Source: JAAYAY01 sp964429355 | Lineage (GTDB): Bacteria > Planctomycetota > Planctomycetia > Pirellulales > Thermoguttaceae | DNA: 29,666 bases | Assembly (NCBI GenBank): GCA_964429355.1 | Contig: CAYSCH010000078.1 | Coordinates: 1 to 29,666 of the forward strand | Reading direction: 5' to 3' | In this document: positions 14,236-23,177 of the stretch, piece by piece | How the letters are laid out: the number at the start of each line of letters is the position of its first letter | Position numbering within the stretch: the stretch's first letter is position 1 | Program-made: the position numbers and the translations under genes | The notes under the pieces: model-generated | Told to the model about the DNA's origin: nothing | Seen by the model: the letters and a program-made list of their open reading frames with translations, nothing else | The model's database searches: none

Positions 14236-14255
14236 GCGGCTTCGGCTGCCTTTTT
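14236..14255 (+). terminator. Intrinsic terminator after gyrA
   Basis: GCGGC, a TTCG tetraloop and GCTGC form a 5-bp stem with one G-U pair, followed by C and five T. The stable UUCG-type loop and T-run sit about 80 nt after the gyrA stop. Confidence 0.5.
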
Positions 14256-14401
14256 CCGCGTCCCCCGATCCGAGCTGGTTCAACTCCCCGCCGTCTGTCC
14301 GGCAAATCCCCGTGCGAAATGCTATTGATCCCCCCCGTGCACGCAGGCAATAATCGAGAAATCCGGGAAACGGGGGGTAACGAAAGGCACTCTGAACCGC
14401 C

Positions 14402-15289
14402 ATGCATACCGACAGCATTCTCGACCTCATCGGCAACACGCCCCTCGTACGGCTGGGCAAGGAAAACATCTACGGCAAGGCCGAGTTCCTCAACCCTGGG
14501 GGCAGCGTGAAGGATCGCGTCGCGCTGGCCATGCTGGAAGGCGCCGAACGTGACGGGCGGCTCAAGCCCGACTCGATTATCTGCGAGCCGACCAGCGGCA
14601 ACACCGGCATCGGTGTGGCCCTGATCGGACGCATGAAGGGCTATGCCGTCAAGATTGTCATGCCCGAGGGGATGAGCGAAGAACGCAAGAAGATCATCCG
14701 CGCCCTCGGGGCTGAACTGATTCTCACCCCCGACGAAGAGAGCGTCGGAGGCGCTGTCCGCAAGGTGAACGAGATCGCCGCAGCCGACCCCCGTGTCTTC
14801 GTACCCCAACAGTTCGAAAACCCTGACAACCCTCGCTGCCACTACGAGAATACCGGCCATGAACTGTGGCGCCAGGTGCGAGGCGACATCGATTGTTTTG
14901 TCGCCGGCGTGGGCAGCGGCGGCACACTCCAGGGAGTGGGCAAGTATCTGAAAGAACACAAGTCCGACGTGAAAATCGTGGCTGTCGAACCGAAGAACGT
15001 GGCGGCCCTGCTCGGCCATGAGCCGGGCCTCCACCAGATCCAGGGTATCGGCGACGGTTTCATTCCCGCCGTGCTCGACATCTCGCTCATCGACGACGTG
15101 ATCGAAGTCACCGACGAAGACGCCATCGAAACCACCAGGGAGCTCGCCAAGCGATACGGACTCCTGGTCGGAGTCTCCTCCGGGGCGAATGTCTGGGCCG
15201 CCCGTCAACTGGCCAGGCGCTACCCCGGCAAGATCGGCACTGTCCTGGCCGATCGGGCGGAAAGGTATTTCAGCACCTCGCTACTGTGA
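14402..15289 (+). CDS. cysK: Cysteine synthase (O-acetylserine sulfhydrylase)
   Basis: 295 residues of the PLP fold-type II family. The N-terminus ILDLIGNTPLVRL is typical, the PLP lysine is Lys37 in NPGGSVKDR, and the substrate loop EPTSGNTGIG follows. GVGSGGTLQGVG binds the PLP phosphate, and SSGANV and the ending ERYFSTSLL match the family. It joins sulfide with O-acetylserine to form cysteine. It is slightly short but complete at both ends. GAAAGG lies some 15 nt upstream of the ATG, which is rather far. The gyrA terminator separates it from gyrA, so it is likely transcribed on its own. CysK versus CysM cannot be settled by eye. Confidence 0.92.
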   Translation: MHTDSILDLIGNTPLVRLGKENIYGKAEFLNPGGSVKDRVALAMLEGAERDGRLKPDSIICEPTSGNTGIGVALIGRMKGYAVKIVMPEGMSEERKKIIRALGAELILTPDEESVGGAVRKVNEIAAADPRVFVPQQFENPDNPRCHYENTGHELWRQVRGDIDCFVAGVGSGGTLQGVGKYLKEHKSDVKIVAVEPKNVAALLGHEPGLHQIQGIGDGFIPAVLDISLIDDVIEVTDEDAIETTRELAKRYGLLVGVSSGANVWAARQLARRYPGKIGTVLADRAERYFSTSLL

Positions 15290-15573
15290 TGCGGCGCGGA
15301 TGTGCGATCCCAAGTCGTTCCGTTGGGCGTCAGTCATCCCATCGGTCCTGCTTATCCCACCACTTCCCTTTTCCCAACCGCAATCCCGTGATGGTTGAGG
15401 TAACGAGTCTGCGCAACAAAGGACAGAACCGAGCGAGCTCGCAACGAATTCTCGGTCCAGCGACAAATGGAAGAGCCTTCACAAAGAAATCCATCGCGCA
15501 GATCCTACGTTCCGTAAACCTCATTGTTGAAATATGTTACGACTCGCTGGCGATGGTCTTCGTTTAGGAGGTC
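15290..15573. other. Intergenic stretch after cysK
   Basis: About 280 nt without a gene I recognise. One plus-strand frame of 93 codons is open (15286-15567) but overlaps the cysK stop and has no coding look. The base composition shifts towards AT near 15520-15610. Confidence 0.4.
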
Positions 15574-15602
15574 TTGTCACGCAGTCATATATGTTATATT
15601 AT
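15574..15602 (+). promoter_or_regulatory. Promoter of the XRE regulator gene
   Basis: TTGTCA (15574-15579) and TATTAT (15597-15602) are separated by 17 nt in a locally AT-rich patch. The start codon lies about 105 nt downstream, and a GGCAGG/CCTGCC hairpin lies in the leader at about 15619-15638. Confidence 0.55.
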
Positions 15603-15707
15603 TGTTATGCGATTGACGGCAGGAGATCAAGCCTGCCACGGAAGTCACCCCATCGAAGCGTCCGCTCAAGCTGTTGAGTATTGCAGTGGTATACCGAGCA
15701 AAGCAAA

Positions 15708-16388
15708 ATGACTACACGGTCCTCTGATTACTCTACCGGTACGTCTTTCGACCCCGTTATGATCCGCCACTTGTTTCAGCTTGATGAAGAGGCGAGACAC
15801 AAGCTCGCGGCGGTTCTTGCCACGTGCGACGCAACCTTTCAGCAGATGGTTCTCGAGATGATTGGCATCGTCGAGAATCCTGAGGCCACCGTGAGCGAGA
15901 AGGCCCGGGCACGCGCCACAATCGATGAAGCCTTTGAGACACGGTTTCGCGAAAGGGCGATGGGAAGGAGCCTGCACAGTTGCGAGATTGCGGGGATGGG
16001 AAGTAACCCGGATTCCGACCGCATTCTTGAGCAGATGGACTCCCAGGAAGCAGCTTTTGCTGAAGCACTCCGCCAGTTCATGAAGACGAAGGGGATCACC
16101 CAAAAGGATTTGGCAAATCGCATCGGCTGCACGCAACCGGCGATCTCCCAAATGCTGAATCGAAAATGCCGACCTCAGAGGCAGACTATCTTCAAATTGG
16201 CTGAGGCGATTGGGGTCACGGCACGGGAATTATGGCCCGACTTGGACGTTGCGGACATCCTCGATACGGTCGCTGCAGCGCAGCAGCGCCAGGACATGTC
16301 TCCTGAAGAAGCTGACGCGTATCGGCGCGCTATGGAAGGACAATCCGATCTCCCTGCGGGAAAACCGCTGCCCAAATTGCGACGTTAG
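15708..16388 (+). CDS. XRE-family helix-turn-helix protein
   Basis: 226 residues from the ATG at 15708; a TTG at 15681 is open but weak. Residues about 118-176 form an XRE-type helix-turn-helix: LRQFMKTKGITQKDLANRIG, then CTQPAISQML, then IFKLAEAIGV. The N-terminal 110 residues are helical and charged with no match I know. The C-terminus is short and basic. It may be a repressor or an orphan antitoxin. No toxin gene is adjacent. The AT-rich promoter and lack of a Shine-Dalgarno site differ from the neighbours, which fits possible acquisition. Confidence 0.8.
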   Translation: MTTRSSDYSTGTSFDPVMIRHLFQLDEEARHKLAAVLATCDATFQQMVLEMIGIVENPEATVSEKARARATIDEAFETRFRERAMGRSLHSCEIAGMGSNPDSDRILEQMDSQEAAFAEALRQFMKTKGITQKDLANRIGCTQPAISQMLNRKCRPQRQTIFKLAEAIGVTARELWPDLDVADILDTVAAAQQRQDMSPEEADAYRRAMEGQSDLPAGKPLPKLRR

Positions 16389-16509
16389 AAACGGCTTTCC
16401 CGTGTCCGACCAACAGCGCTAAGTTGCGGCTTTGGTTCAATAGATTGAGTTGCTGTCGCCACTGTCATCCCAACATATGGTGGTCTTTGCCCAACTTGGC
16501 GCTGTAGTA

Positions 16510-17742
16510 CTAAAATACCGGCCCTATCTTCTCCAGCCTCGCCTTCGTCTGGACCATCAAGGCATCTTCGGCCGCCTCGTCGTTGGCCACGTAAGTGACT
16601 GAGAATCGCAGATAGGCGCCGGCGTCGTCCCAGGGAACCGTGCAGATCGAGTGCTCGGCGATCAGGTACTGGCTGGCCTCTTCGGCGTTGGCAAAGACAC
16701 GGCCATCGGCGAGGCCTCTGGGGCTTTTCGTGTAAAGAAAATACGACCCGCCGGGCACTTGGCAGTCGAAGCCGCAAGTCCGCAACGTATCGACGAGCTT
16801 TCTCAGCCGCCGCAGATATTTCTGTCGTGTCGCCTCCGGAATCGAGTCGTCGTCGAGGGCCGCCGCTGCCGCTTTCTGCACGGCGATGAACTGCCCCGAA
16901 TCGCAATTGTCTTTCACGTCGGCAAAGGCCCGCACGAGCAGCGGATGACCGCAGACAAAACCCATCCGCCAGCCGATCATGTTCCAGCCCTTCGAGAGCG
17001 AATGAACCTCAACCCCCACTTCCTTTGCCCCGGGAATCTCCAGAAAACTGAGCGGCTTCTGATCGAAACTCAACATGCCGTGGGCAGCATCCTGGACTAC
17101 CACAATCTCGTTCGCCTTGGCAAAGGCAACCACCTCTTCGAAAAACTCCCGCGTTGCCGTCTTGCCGGTCGGGCTGTTGGGATAATTGATCACGAGCAAC
17201 TTGGCCCTCCGGCAGATATCGCCCGGAATCCCCTCCAGGTCCGGAAAGAAATGGTTCTCGGCCCGCAGCGGAAGGCGGTGGACCTCGCCGCCATAGTAGC
17301 GCGTGTGCGTTCCGGCCACCGGATAGCCCGGTACCGTCATCAACGTCACATCGCCCGGATTGATCAGGGTTGCCGGGAAGATCGCCAGGGCCGTCTTCGA
17401 GCCGATACAGTGGTTGACCTCCGTGACCGGATCGACCTCGACCCCGAACTGCCGCTTCATGAATCGGGCGGCCGCCTGCTTGAACTCGGCGATCCCGTTG
17501 TCGGCATACCCGCGGTTCTCCGGCTTGTCGATCTCCGCAGCCATCACGCTGCGAACACTCGCCGGAGCCATCTCATCGTTCTCGCCGATGCCGAAATCCA
17601 GAAGCGCACGCTCCGGATGCTCGGCCAGTACCTTCCGCTTCGCCCGCTTGATCTTCTCGAACTTGTAGATCTCCGTGCTCTTGCCGTAGCTGACGCCGCC
17701 GATACGTTCGGCAAACATCTTCTGAAAATAGGGGTCGCTCAT
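16510..17742 (-). CDS. dapL: LL-diaminopimelate aminotransferase
   Basis: 410 residues of the PLP fold-type I aminotransferases. The N-terminal IYKFEKIKRAKR and FGIGENDEMAP and the block GYADNGIAEFKQAAARFM fit DapL-like enzymes. NYPNSPTG (187-194), Asp218 and the PLP lysine Lys251 in SLSKGWNMIGWRMG are visible. DapL makes LL-diaminopimelate directly from tetrahydrodipicolinate for lysine and peptidoglycan, a route I recall in planctomycetes. Another aspartate-type aminotransferase is the alternative. The start at 17742 is chosen because the frame further up to 18012 is non-conserved. It is convergent with the XRE gene. Confidence 0.78.
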   Translation of the reverse strand: MSDPYFQKMFAERIGGVSYGKSTEIYKFEKIKRAKRKVLAEHPERALLDFGIGENDEMAPASVRSVMAAEIDKPENRGYADNGIAEFKQAAARFMKRQFGVEVDPVTEVNHCIGSKTALAIFPATLINPGDVTLMTVPGYPVAGTHTRYYGGEVHRLPLRAENHFFPDLEGIPGDICRRAKLLVINYPNSPTGKTATREFFEEVVAFAKANEIVVVQDAAHGMLSFDQKPLSFLEIPGAKEVGVEVHSLSKGWNMIGWRMGFVCGHPLLVRAFADVKDNCDSGQFIAVQKAAAAALDDDSIPEATRQKYLRRLRKLVDTLRTCGFDCQVPGGSYFLYTKSPRGLADGRVFANAEEASQYLIAEHSICTVPWDDAGAYLRFSVTYVANDEAAEDALMVQTKARLEKIGPVF

Positions 17743-18272
17743 GATTCTAACCGGAACAAATGGAGAACTATTGGTGGCTTTCTCGAAGATTTCCCGCGTT
17801 TCGAGGGCTGCACAGGCCGCCACCCGTTGGCTGGGTTTCCTGTGGTTGCCGCGAGAGCAGGAAGGCGAATTTGCCAGCCTAACGTAGCCGTCCCCCAGCG
17901 CCAAGCGATCACGGCACCTGCCAGGTCCGTGGTGGCAATGCAGTCGCCGTTTCGGCCGGTTCCGGCCGACCGGCCCCACAAACAGGCTGGCGCCCATGCA
18001 GAGGCAAATCACGCGCAGTGCCGCGGACCACAGCCACTGGGCGATGTTTCACCGGGAAAATGGGGGGCTCCAGTAGAATCTGCCGAAAACGGCCGCCTTA
18101 AGGCAGGGCAGTGATTCGCAGCGGTAGCCGAAGGCCAAGGCTACCTCAACCGGCTGCCAATGGGTTGCCTGATGACGCAAGGTAGCGTAAATTTTCCGTT
18201 GACGATCATGCGTCACTTGGAAACGGCCGTAGGTGGCGGCTGTTGTCACGATTTTTGGGGGAGAAACACAAG
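17743..18272. other. 530-nt spacer between dapL and the response regulator
   Basis: The two genes diverge from this spacer, so both promoters should lie here. Minus-strand frames extend upstream from dapL but look non-coding. A GTAGCC/GGCTAC hairpin occurs near 18124-18144. One promoter candidate for the response regulator is listed separately. I see nothing else. Confidence 0.4.
18165..18193 (+). promoter_or_regulatory. Weak promoter candidate for the receiver gene
   Basis: TTGCCT (18165-18170) and TAAATT (18188-18193) have a 17-nt spacer, each matching four of six consensus positions. The start codon is 80 nt downstream. Confidence 0.3.
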
Positions 18273-18719
18273 ATGAGCGAGAGCCTGTCTGAACAGGAAG
18301 GAAAGGAGATTTCGTCGACCAGCTTCCTCGGCCGAAAGGTGCTGCTGGTTGACGATGAACCAAGTTACCGTGATTCCCTTGGTCACATTCTGACGCAGGA
18401 GCGTTACAGCGTCCGCACGGCTTCCTGTGGGAAGTCGGCGATGGATGTGACCCAGGAGTTTCTGCCCGATATTCTGATCGTCGACTGGATGCTTCGCGAC
18501 GCAATCGATGGTGTCCAGGTGGCCGAGGGATTGCGTTCGCTCAACCCGGACTTGAGGACGATTTTCATCACGGGTTACCGGACCTCGCGGCTCGAAACCC
18601 AGATGCGTGAGGTTCCTTTCGCCCAGTTTCTCTGCAAGCCTTTTTCCCTGGACGACTTCCTCGAAGCGGTTCGGCTCGCTGCCGCTGGATTTGACTCCAC
18701 GGCCAAACGCGAAGAATAA
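18273..18719 (+). CDS. Stand-alone response-regulator receiver
   Basis: 148 residues forming one receiver domain: Asp27 and Asp28 (LLVDDEP), phospho-acceptor Asp71 (LIVDWML), Thr100 (FITGY) and Lys122 (CKPF). There is no output domain, so after phosphorylation it must act through another protein. The N-terminal 20 residues are a Ser/Glu-rich extension. GGGGGAG lies about 9 nt ahead of the ATG. No histidine kinase is in the window, so the partner is unknown. The Ser/Thr kinase 10 kb upstream is not its usual phosphodonor type. Confidence 0.88.
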   Translation: MSESLSEQEGKEISSTSFLGRKVLLVDDEPSYRDSLGHILTQERYSVRTASCGKSAMDVTQEFLPDILIVDWMLRDAIDGVQVAEGLRSLNPDLRTIFITGYRTSRLETQMREVPFAQFLCKPFSLDDFLEAVRLAAAGFDSTAKREE

Positions 18720-18788
18720 CCCGACCGCCCCGAGTTGTCGCACGATCCGTGCGTTGGGACGGCCTGCAACGACTGCCCGAATCTGGCC

Positions 18789-19322
18789 CTACGAATCACT
18801 CAAGTCGGGAAACAAGTCCGCCGAGATCGTCCGCAGGGCAGCCTGGCCAAGCTCCGACTGGCTCCGCCGCTTGCCGACGGCATGCCAAGGGCTGACCTCT
18901 GCCAGTTCGGGCATGATCTCCACCAGCTGATTGACCAGCACCTCGGCCATCCGCTGGATAGGCCCGGGAGCCGATCGCTGCTTGATGGCCATGGCCGTTT
19001 TCATCAGCTTGAGCAATTGGGCCCGCTTCATGACCGGAGTGGAAAGCGGATCCTGCGCTTCCACCAGCAGCTCGTTGACGGGCACGTCCAGGACCTGCTG
19101 CCACTGGTAGAGCGTGCTCAAGGAAAGGTCCGTGTCTTCCGCCTCCATGTGCTTGACGCTTGCCATGTCGAGGTGGAGCCGGCGCGCTACGGTTCTCCGT
19201 GAGACACCTTGGATTCGCCGAACTTCCGCAAGGCGATGGAGAGGGCGATCGGCCCGGCGCACACGCACGCTCGGGGCTTGACCGACGTCCGCGCGATGAA
19301 CGCTCAATTCTGCTAGACTCAT
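18789..19322 (-). CDS. XRE-like helix-turn-helix regulator
   Basis: 177 residues with an Arg-rich N-terminus, then a helix-turn-helix of XRE type (about 31-86: LAEVRRIQGVSRRTVARRL, then MASVKHMEAEDTDLSLSTLYQW, then VLDVPVNELL). The C-terminal half is helical with no motif I recognise. The ATG at 19322 has GGAGG at good spacing. It converges with the receiver gene. The second recognition helix is less standard than in the 15708 gene. A transcriptional repressor is likely; its targets are not apparent. Confidence 0.75.
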   Translation of the reverse strand: MSLAELSVHRADVGQAPSVRVRRADRPLHRLAEVRRIQGVSRRTVARRLHLDMASVKHMEAEDTDLSLSTLYQWQQVLDVPVNELLVEAQDPLSTPVMKRAQLLKLMKTAMAIKQRSAPGPIQRMAEVLVNQLVEIMPELAEVSPWHAVGKRRSQSELGQAALRTISADLFPDLSDS

Positions 19323-19953
19323 AACCCTTGCCTCCTCAGTTCACTGTCCGCCGGTTACTGCATGGAATGGCAGCTCCCAGCTCGTTCCGCACTGTTCCTT
19401 CGCTCGCCGAAGTGCGCAGCACATCACTGAGGCTTCAACGAGCGAAAACACTACGTCACCCGCCCAAAAAAATCGATGACGACGGAAGGCTACCCGAACT
19501 TCAAGCAGGGCTTCAAAGAAATCGGGAACGCCTCCTTGTGTTGGTGTGATAAACCTCTTGCCTAGAGAGGTTCACCCACCCCGTGACGTGCGACTGGTGA
19601 TCTGTTCCGGTGACTGCCTGCCTCTGAAGATAAGTATGAGCCGAATGGCGGACGGCAATCATTCCAACAGAATGATACTCCAAAGGCAGACTGTGCACAA
19701 GAGCCGCGAGGCAATCTGTCCGGAAACGGAGACCGGCTCCCAAAACGATCGGCTGAGCCCCAGGTACCTGGAAAAGACACAGAGTTCCCGCCACCGTTTC
19801 CTCACGCCCTCGAAAAACCGCTCGCTCAACAGAGGGGCATGCGGCGACCATGCGGATTGCCCAGTGAAATCGGGAACGAACGCAGTTTCTGGCTCGATCG
19901 GAGGAGCGAGTCGGCAAAGCAAGCGGGGGCCGCCTGGCAACACCCGCGGCCGC
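19323..19953. other. Gene-free stretch of about 630 nt
   Basis: Open frames on both strands have no recognisable domain and irregular composition. A 7-bp hairpin, AACCTCT/AGAGGTT with a 7-nt loop, lies at 19552-19572 with no T-run. The stretch is more AT-rich than neighbouring coding DNA. It may contain a decayed gene or an unrecognised RNA. Confidence 0.35.
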
Positions 19954-20673
19954 TCACTCACCGAGGGTGAAATCGCGGATTGCCTGCAGGTAGTTAGGCC
20001 CACGGGGATGAGTCGCCGGTGAAGGACCACGGCGGTAGGAACCGATATGGCTCGTGCCGATCTCGATCTCAAACCACGATCCCCCGATTCGGGCCAGCTC
20101 CGCACGAAGCGTGAGTTGATGACCGAGGGAATCCCAGACCGTACCAACCACGTCGCGTCGCAGGATCTGATAGCCACCCTGGCTCGGCCCGTCAAGCCGG
20201 CGAAAACGACTCGGGTCGTAGGCGGCAGCCGAAGGCAGACGCCCCAGCACAATGTCGTGCTGTCCAGAGGCCGTCCAGAGCCGCCCGATCTCATCGATGG
20301 GAAGGCTCGAATCCTCGTCGATCAGCAGCAAGTACTCTCCACTGGTCTCGCGGATGCCCCACTGGATGGCGCGAGTCCGGCCCCGTGGGGTCGTACTTCG
20401 AATAACTCGAATCTGCGGAAATTGCCTTGCCAGTTCGTCGGCCATCTCAAAAGTCGCGTCCGTGGATCCATCGTCCACGATGAGGAGCTCAAATCGATCC
20501 GTCAATTCGGGAAGAACCTCAAGCAACAGGCGAATGTTCCTCGTGAGCGTCGCCTCGGAGTTTTCGACCGGAAGAAGGACGGTAAGTGAGCGTTCCACTG
20601 ACTTTCCTTTGTGCGAGAAGCGGAGTGATATCGCTTTCATAGTCGGTCCGATGGAAGCGGCGGCTGAAGTCAT
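19954..20673 (-). CDS. Family 2 glycosyltransferase
   Basis: 239 residues from the ATG at 20673; ATG 20640 is another candidate. The GT-A fold start VERSLTVLLPVENSEATL is followed by LLIVDDGSTDATFEMA, the nucleotide-sugar site, and by GEYLLLIDEDSSLP with an acidic DED pair in the metal-site position. The rest is typical in length, but I see no membrane segment. It transfers a sugar from a nucleotide donor to an unknown acceptor. Similar small GT2 proteins occur alone in planctomycetes. It diverges from hisI and is not in an obvious polysaccharide cluster. Confidence 0.8.
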   Translation of the reverse strand: MTSAAASIGPTMKAISLRFSHKGKSVERSLTVLLPVENSEATLTRNIRLLLEVLPELTDRFELLIVDDGSTDATFEMADELARQFPQIRVIRSTTPRGRTRAIQWGIRETSGEYLLLIDEDSSLPIDEIGRLWTASGQHDIVLGRLPSAAAYDPSRFRRLDGPSQGGYQILRRDVVGTVWDSLGHQLTLRAELARIGGSWFEIEIGTSHIGSYRRGPSPATHPRGPNYLQAIRDFTLGE

Positions 20674-21007
20674 CCCACAGCCGGCCCCTTTAGGCGACTC
20701 TTTCGGAACGCGACGATCATGTCGAATGAATAGACCGAAATCGGGGGTAAACTGGTGAAGATTTTGCTCCACCAGCCTGAAATCCCCCGAAATCCCCTGC
20801 TTCCGGAAACCGCCAGCCGGTGTCCCGCTTCAAATCCATATCCAAGGAGTAATCGGTACCCCACCTCAGGGTTGGCACTGGCGAGCCGCGAGTTGGCCGA
20901 TTATGCTGATTAGTTTCGGGAAATGGAGAACATCTCGCCTGGAAGAGGTGTCTTCCGCCGAGTGCAGCAGCAGAATCCGTCAGTCTGAGCAGCGTGGAGA
21001 GAAGATA
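20674..21007. other. Divergent spacer between glycosyltransferase and hisI
   Basis: About 330 nt that should hold promoters for both flanking genes. I find no -35/-10 pair good enough to call. In-frame extensions of both genes reach into it but look non-coding. Confidence 0.4.
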
Positions 21008-21409
21008 ATGTCGGAAGCGTGTGACAAATCTGGGCAGGGCCCCGACTTCGCCAAGTGCGACGGCCTCCTGCCCGCCATCGCCCAGGATGTGGTTTCTGGC
21101 GATGTTCTGATGATGGCCTACATGAATCCCGAAAGTTATGCCGAAACGCTCGAAACAGGCCGAGCCGTCTATTACAGCCGCAGCCGGAAGAAACTCTGGC
21201 GGAAAGGTGAGGAAAGCGGCAATGTCCAAAAGGTGCACGCCATCTATGTGGACTGCGATCGCGACACGATCCTGCTGAAGGTGGAACAGATCGGCGGGGC
21301 CGCCTGCCACGAGGGATTCAAGAGCTGCTTCTTCCGCAAAGTAACCCCGGACGGACTCCAAATTGAGGGCAAGCGGGTTTTCGATCCGGCCGAGGTGTAT
21401 AAAAAATAG
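21008..21409 (+). CDS. hisI: Phosphoribosyl-AMP cyclohydrolase
   Basis: 133 residues, the length of a stand-alone HisI without the HisE pyrophosphohydrolase domain. Visible family motifs are DVLMMAYMNPESY, AVYYSRSRKKLWRKGEESGN, the metal-binding Asp/Cys cluster VDCDRDTILLKV and GGAACHEGFKSCFFR. It opens the ring of phosphoribosyl-AMP in histidine synthesis, in the cytoplasm. GGAGAG precedes the ATG at 21008. hisG follows 175 nt downstream on the same strand with hairpins in between. Confidence 0.95.
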   Translation: MSEACDKSGQGPDFAKCDGLLPAIAQDVVSGDVLMMAYMNPESYAETLETGRAVYYSRSRKKLWRKGEESGNVQKVHAIYVDCDRDTILLKVEQIGGAACHEGFKSCFFRKVTPDGLQIEGKRVFDPAEVYKK

Positions 21410-21413
21410 GCAG

Positions 21414-21535
21414 CCATCCAGTCCGGCTGCCGAGACCGGCCAGCACCGCAAATAGCCGCGAAAAGAGGTCATTGCCGACAGCCCCGCGGAAAACTGCGGG
21501 GCAACGGCTGGATGGTTGCGGGCACCTGCCCCCGC
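21414..21535 (+). promoter_or_regulatory. Hairpin-rich hisI-hisG spacer
   Basis: CCATCCAG (21414-21421) can pair with CTGGATGG (21508-21515), enclosing a strong 7-bp hairpin GCCCCGC/GCGGGGC (21481-21502). A further GCGGG/CCCGC hairpin lies at 21518-21535. Such nested structure could mean attenuation or mRNA processing. I see no His-rich leader peptide. Confidence 0.35.
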
Positions 21536-21584
21536 GTTGGCACAGACGAGCTTTTCAAGTCAAAAATGTTGGGTACGAGATTTC

Positions 21585-22460
21585 ATGGCAAACATTCTGA
21601 AACTTGGGATTCCGGCCGGTAGCCTCCAGGAGGCAACGGGCGAACTGTTTCGGCGAGCCGGCTTCAAAATCACGTTCAGCTCGCGGAGCTACTATCCGAC
21701 CATTGACGACGACGAAATCGAGTGCCTCTTGATCCGTGCCCAGGAAATGGCTCGATACGTCGAGGATGGTGTGCTCGATGCCGGCCTGACTGGCTACGAC
21801 TGGATCCAGGAAACCGGGGCCAATGTGCACGAGGTGGCCGAGCTGGTCTTCTCGAAGGTCAGCCGGCGCCCCGTACGGTGGGTCCTCTGCGTGCCGGAAG
21901 ACTCCCCCGTCCAGACCGTCAAGGACCTGCAGGGCAGACGGATCGCAACCGAGGCGGTCGGCCTGACCACTCGCTACCTGGCCAAACACGGCGTCACAGC
22001 CAAGGTCGAGTTCAGTTGGGGGGCCACCGAAGTGAAGCCGCCCAAGCTGGTGGACGCGATTGTCGAGGTCACGGAGACCGGAAGCTCGCTGCGGGCGAAC
22101 AATCTGCGAATTGTCGACGAGGTGATTCAGAGCACAACACGATTCATCGCCAACAACGCCGCCTACGCCGACTCCTGGAAACGCCAGAAGATCGAGGATA
22201 TCGCCCTCATGCTCCGGGGTGCCATGGCCGCCGAGGGCAAAGTGGGGTTGATGATGAACGTGCCCCGGGGCAGTCTCAACAAGGTCCTCGCCCTGCTGCC
22301 GGCTCTGCAGAAGCCAACGATCTCCAACCTCTCCGATGAGGAGTGGGTCGCCGTCAACACGATTATCGACGAATCGATCGTTCGCCACATCATTCCGCGC
22401 TTGAAAGCCGCTGGCGGCCGGGGTATCGTCGAGTATCCGTTGACCAAGATTATCGACTGA
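21585..22460 (+). CDS. hisG: ATP phosphoribosyltransferase, long form
   Basis: 291 residues, the length of the long HisG form that carries a C-terminal ACT-like regulatory domain and needs no HisZ. The N-terminus ILKLGIPAGSLQEATGELF, the block DAGLTGYDWI and the PRPP-binding segment EVTETGSSLRANNLRI are visible. The last 75 residues (GKVGLMMNVPRGSLNKVLALLP onwards) are the regulatory part. It catalyses the first step of histidine synthesis and is normally inhibited by histidine. The ATG at 21585 begins the conserved region. The RidA-like gene starts 10 nt after its stop, so the two are co-transcribed. Confidence 0.95.
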   Translation: MANILKLGIPAGSLQEATGELFRRAGFKITFSSRSYYPTIDDDEIECLLIRAQEMARYVEDGVLDAGLTGYDWIQETGANVHEVAELVFSKVSRRPVRWVLCVPEDSPVQTVKDLQGRRIATEAVGLTTRYLAKHGVTAKVEFSWGATEVKPPKLVDAIVEVTETGSSLRANNLRIVDEVIQSTTRFIANNAAYADSWKRQKIEDIALMLRGAMAAEGKVGLMMNVPRGSLNKVLALLPALQKPTISNLSDEEWVAVNTIIDESIVRHIIPRLKAAGGRGIVEYPLTKIID

Positions 22461-22470
22461 GGGGAATCCG

Positions 22471-22947
22471 ATGAGCGCGGAAGAAAGATTGTCCGCCAGA
22501 CTGGTCGAAATCGGCTTGACCCTGCCGCCCGCTGCCGAGGCCAAGGGTCTCTACAAGACCGTGGTCTTCGACGGCCATCTGGCCTACACTTCGGGCCACT
22601 TGCCGGTCACTGCGGATGGCAAGATTCTCAAAGGCAAGCTCGGCGCCGACTGCGACCTCCAATCCGGCTCCAAGGCGGCCGAACTCGCGGCGCTGGGCAT
22701 TCTGGCCACGATGAAGGCCGCCCTCGGCTCGCTGGACCGCATTCGCCGCGTCGTCAAGGTCTTCGGCATGGTGAACAGTACGCATGATTTCGATCAACAG
22801 CCGGCCGTCATCAACGGTGCCAGCCGTCTCCTCGCCGACGTGTTCGGCTCCGATGCTGGCATCGGCGCCCGCAGCGCCATGGGAGCCGGTTCGCTCCCCC
22901 TCGGCGCTGCCGTGGAAATCGAGGCGGTGTTTGAAGTCGAGCCTTAA
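22471..22947 (+). CDS. RidA/YjgF-family protein
   Basis: 158 residues, with an N-terminal extension relative to the common 125-130-residue RidA. The core reads YKTVVFDGHLAYTSGHLPVTADGKILKGKLG, then AAELAALGILATMKAALGSLDRIRRVVKVFGMVNS, then GARSAMGAGSLPLGAAVEIEAVFEV. RidA proteins hydrolyse reactive enamine/imine intermediates, but the catalytic Arg of RidA falls at ARSAMG and I cannot be sure of activity in this longer subgroup. GAGGGG precedes the ATG. It lies 10 nt after hisG, so it forms an operon with the histidine genes. Confidence 0.88.
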   Translation: MSAEERLSARLVEIGLTLPPAAEAKGLYKTVVFDGHLAYTSGHLPVTADGKILKGKLGADCDLQSGSKAAELAALGILATMKAALGSLDRIRRVVKVFGMVNSTHDFDQQPAVINGASRLLADVFGSDAGIGARSAMGAGSLPLGAAVEIEAVFEVEP

Positions 22948-23177
22948 CGGCCGGCCCTTCGGCACTCTGGGCGGCTGAAGTTCGCCGTTGCTCGGTGTCG
23001 ATAGAATCGAATGGGAGCTTTGCGTACTCTCGGACAGAACTCGCTCAAGTTCCCCAGTCCCTCGCGAACCCGGCATTTGGCACACTCCATGGCGACAGGT
23101 TTTGGAATCCTGGGCAATTCGGGTGTACTTTACCGGCTCGCGATTCGCGGCTTTCATTGGATGTCGGAGTGGTTGCT

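Noticed and set aside
16651..18114. 487-codon plus-strand frame opposite dapL
   Set aside because: Antisense shadow; the dapL frame has catalytic motifs.
23078..23100. Sigma-54 promoter-like TTGGCAC near 23078
   Set aside because: The distance between the GG and GC elements is off by one, and the sequence match on the downstream half is poor.
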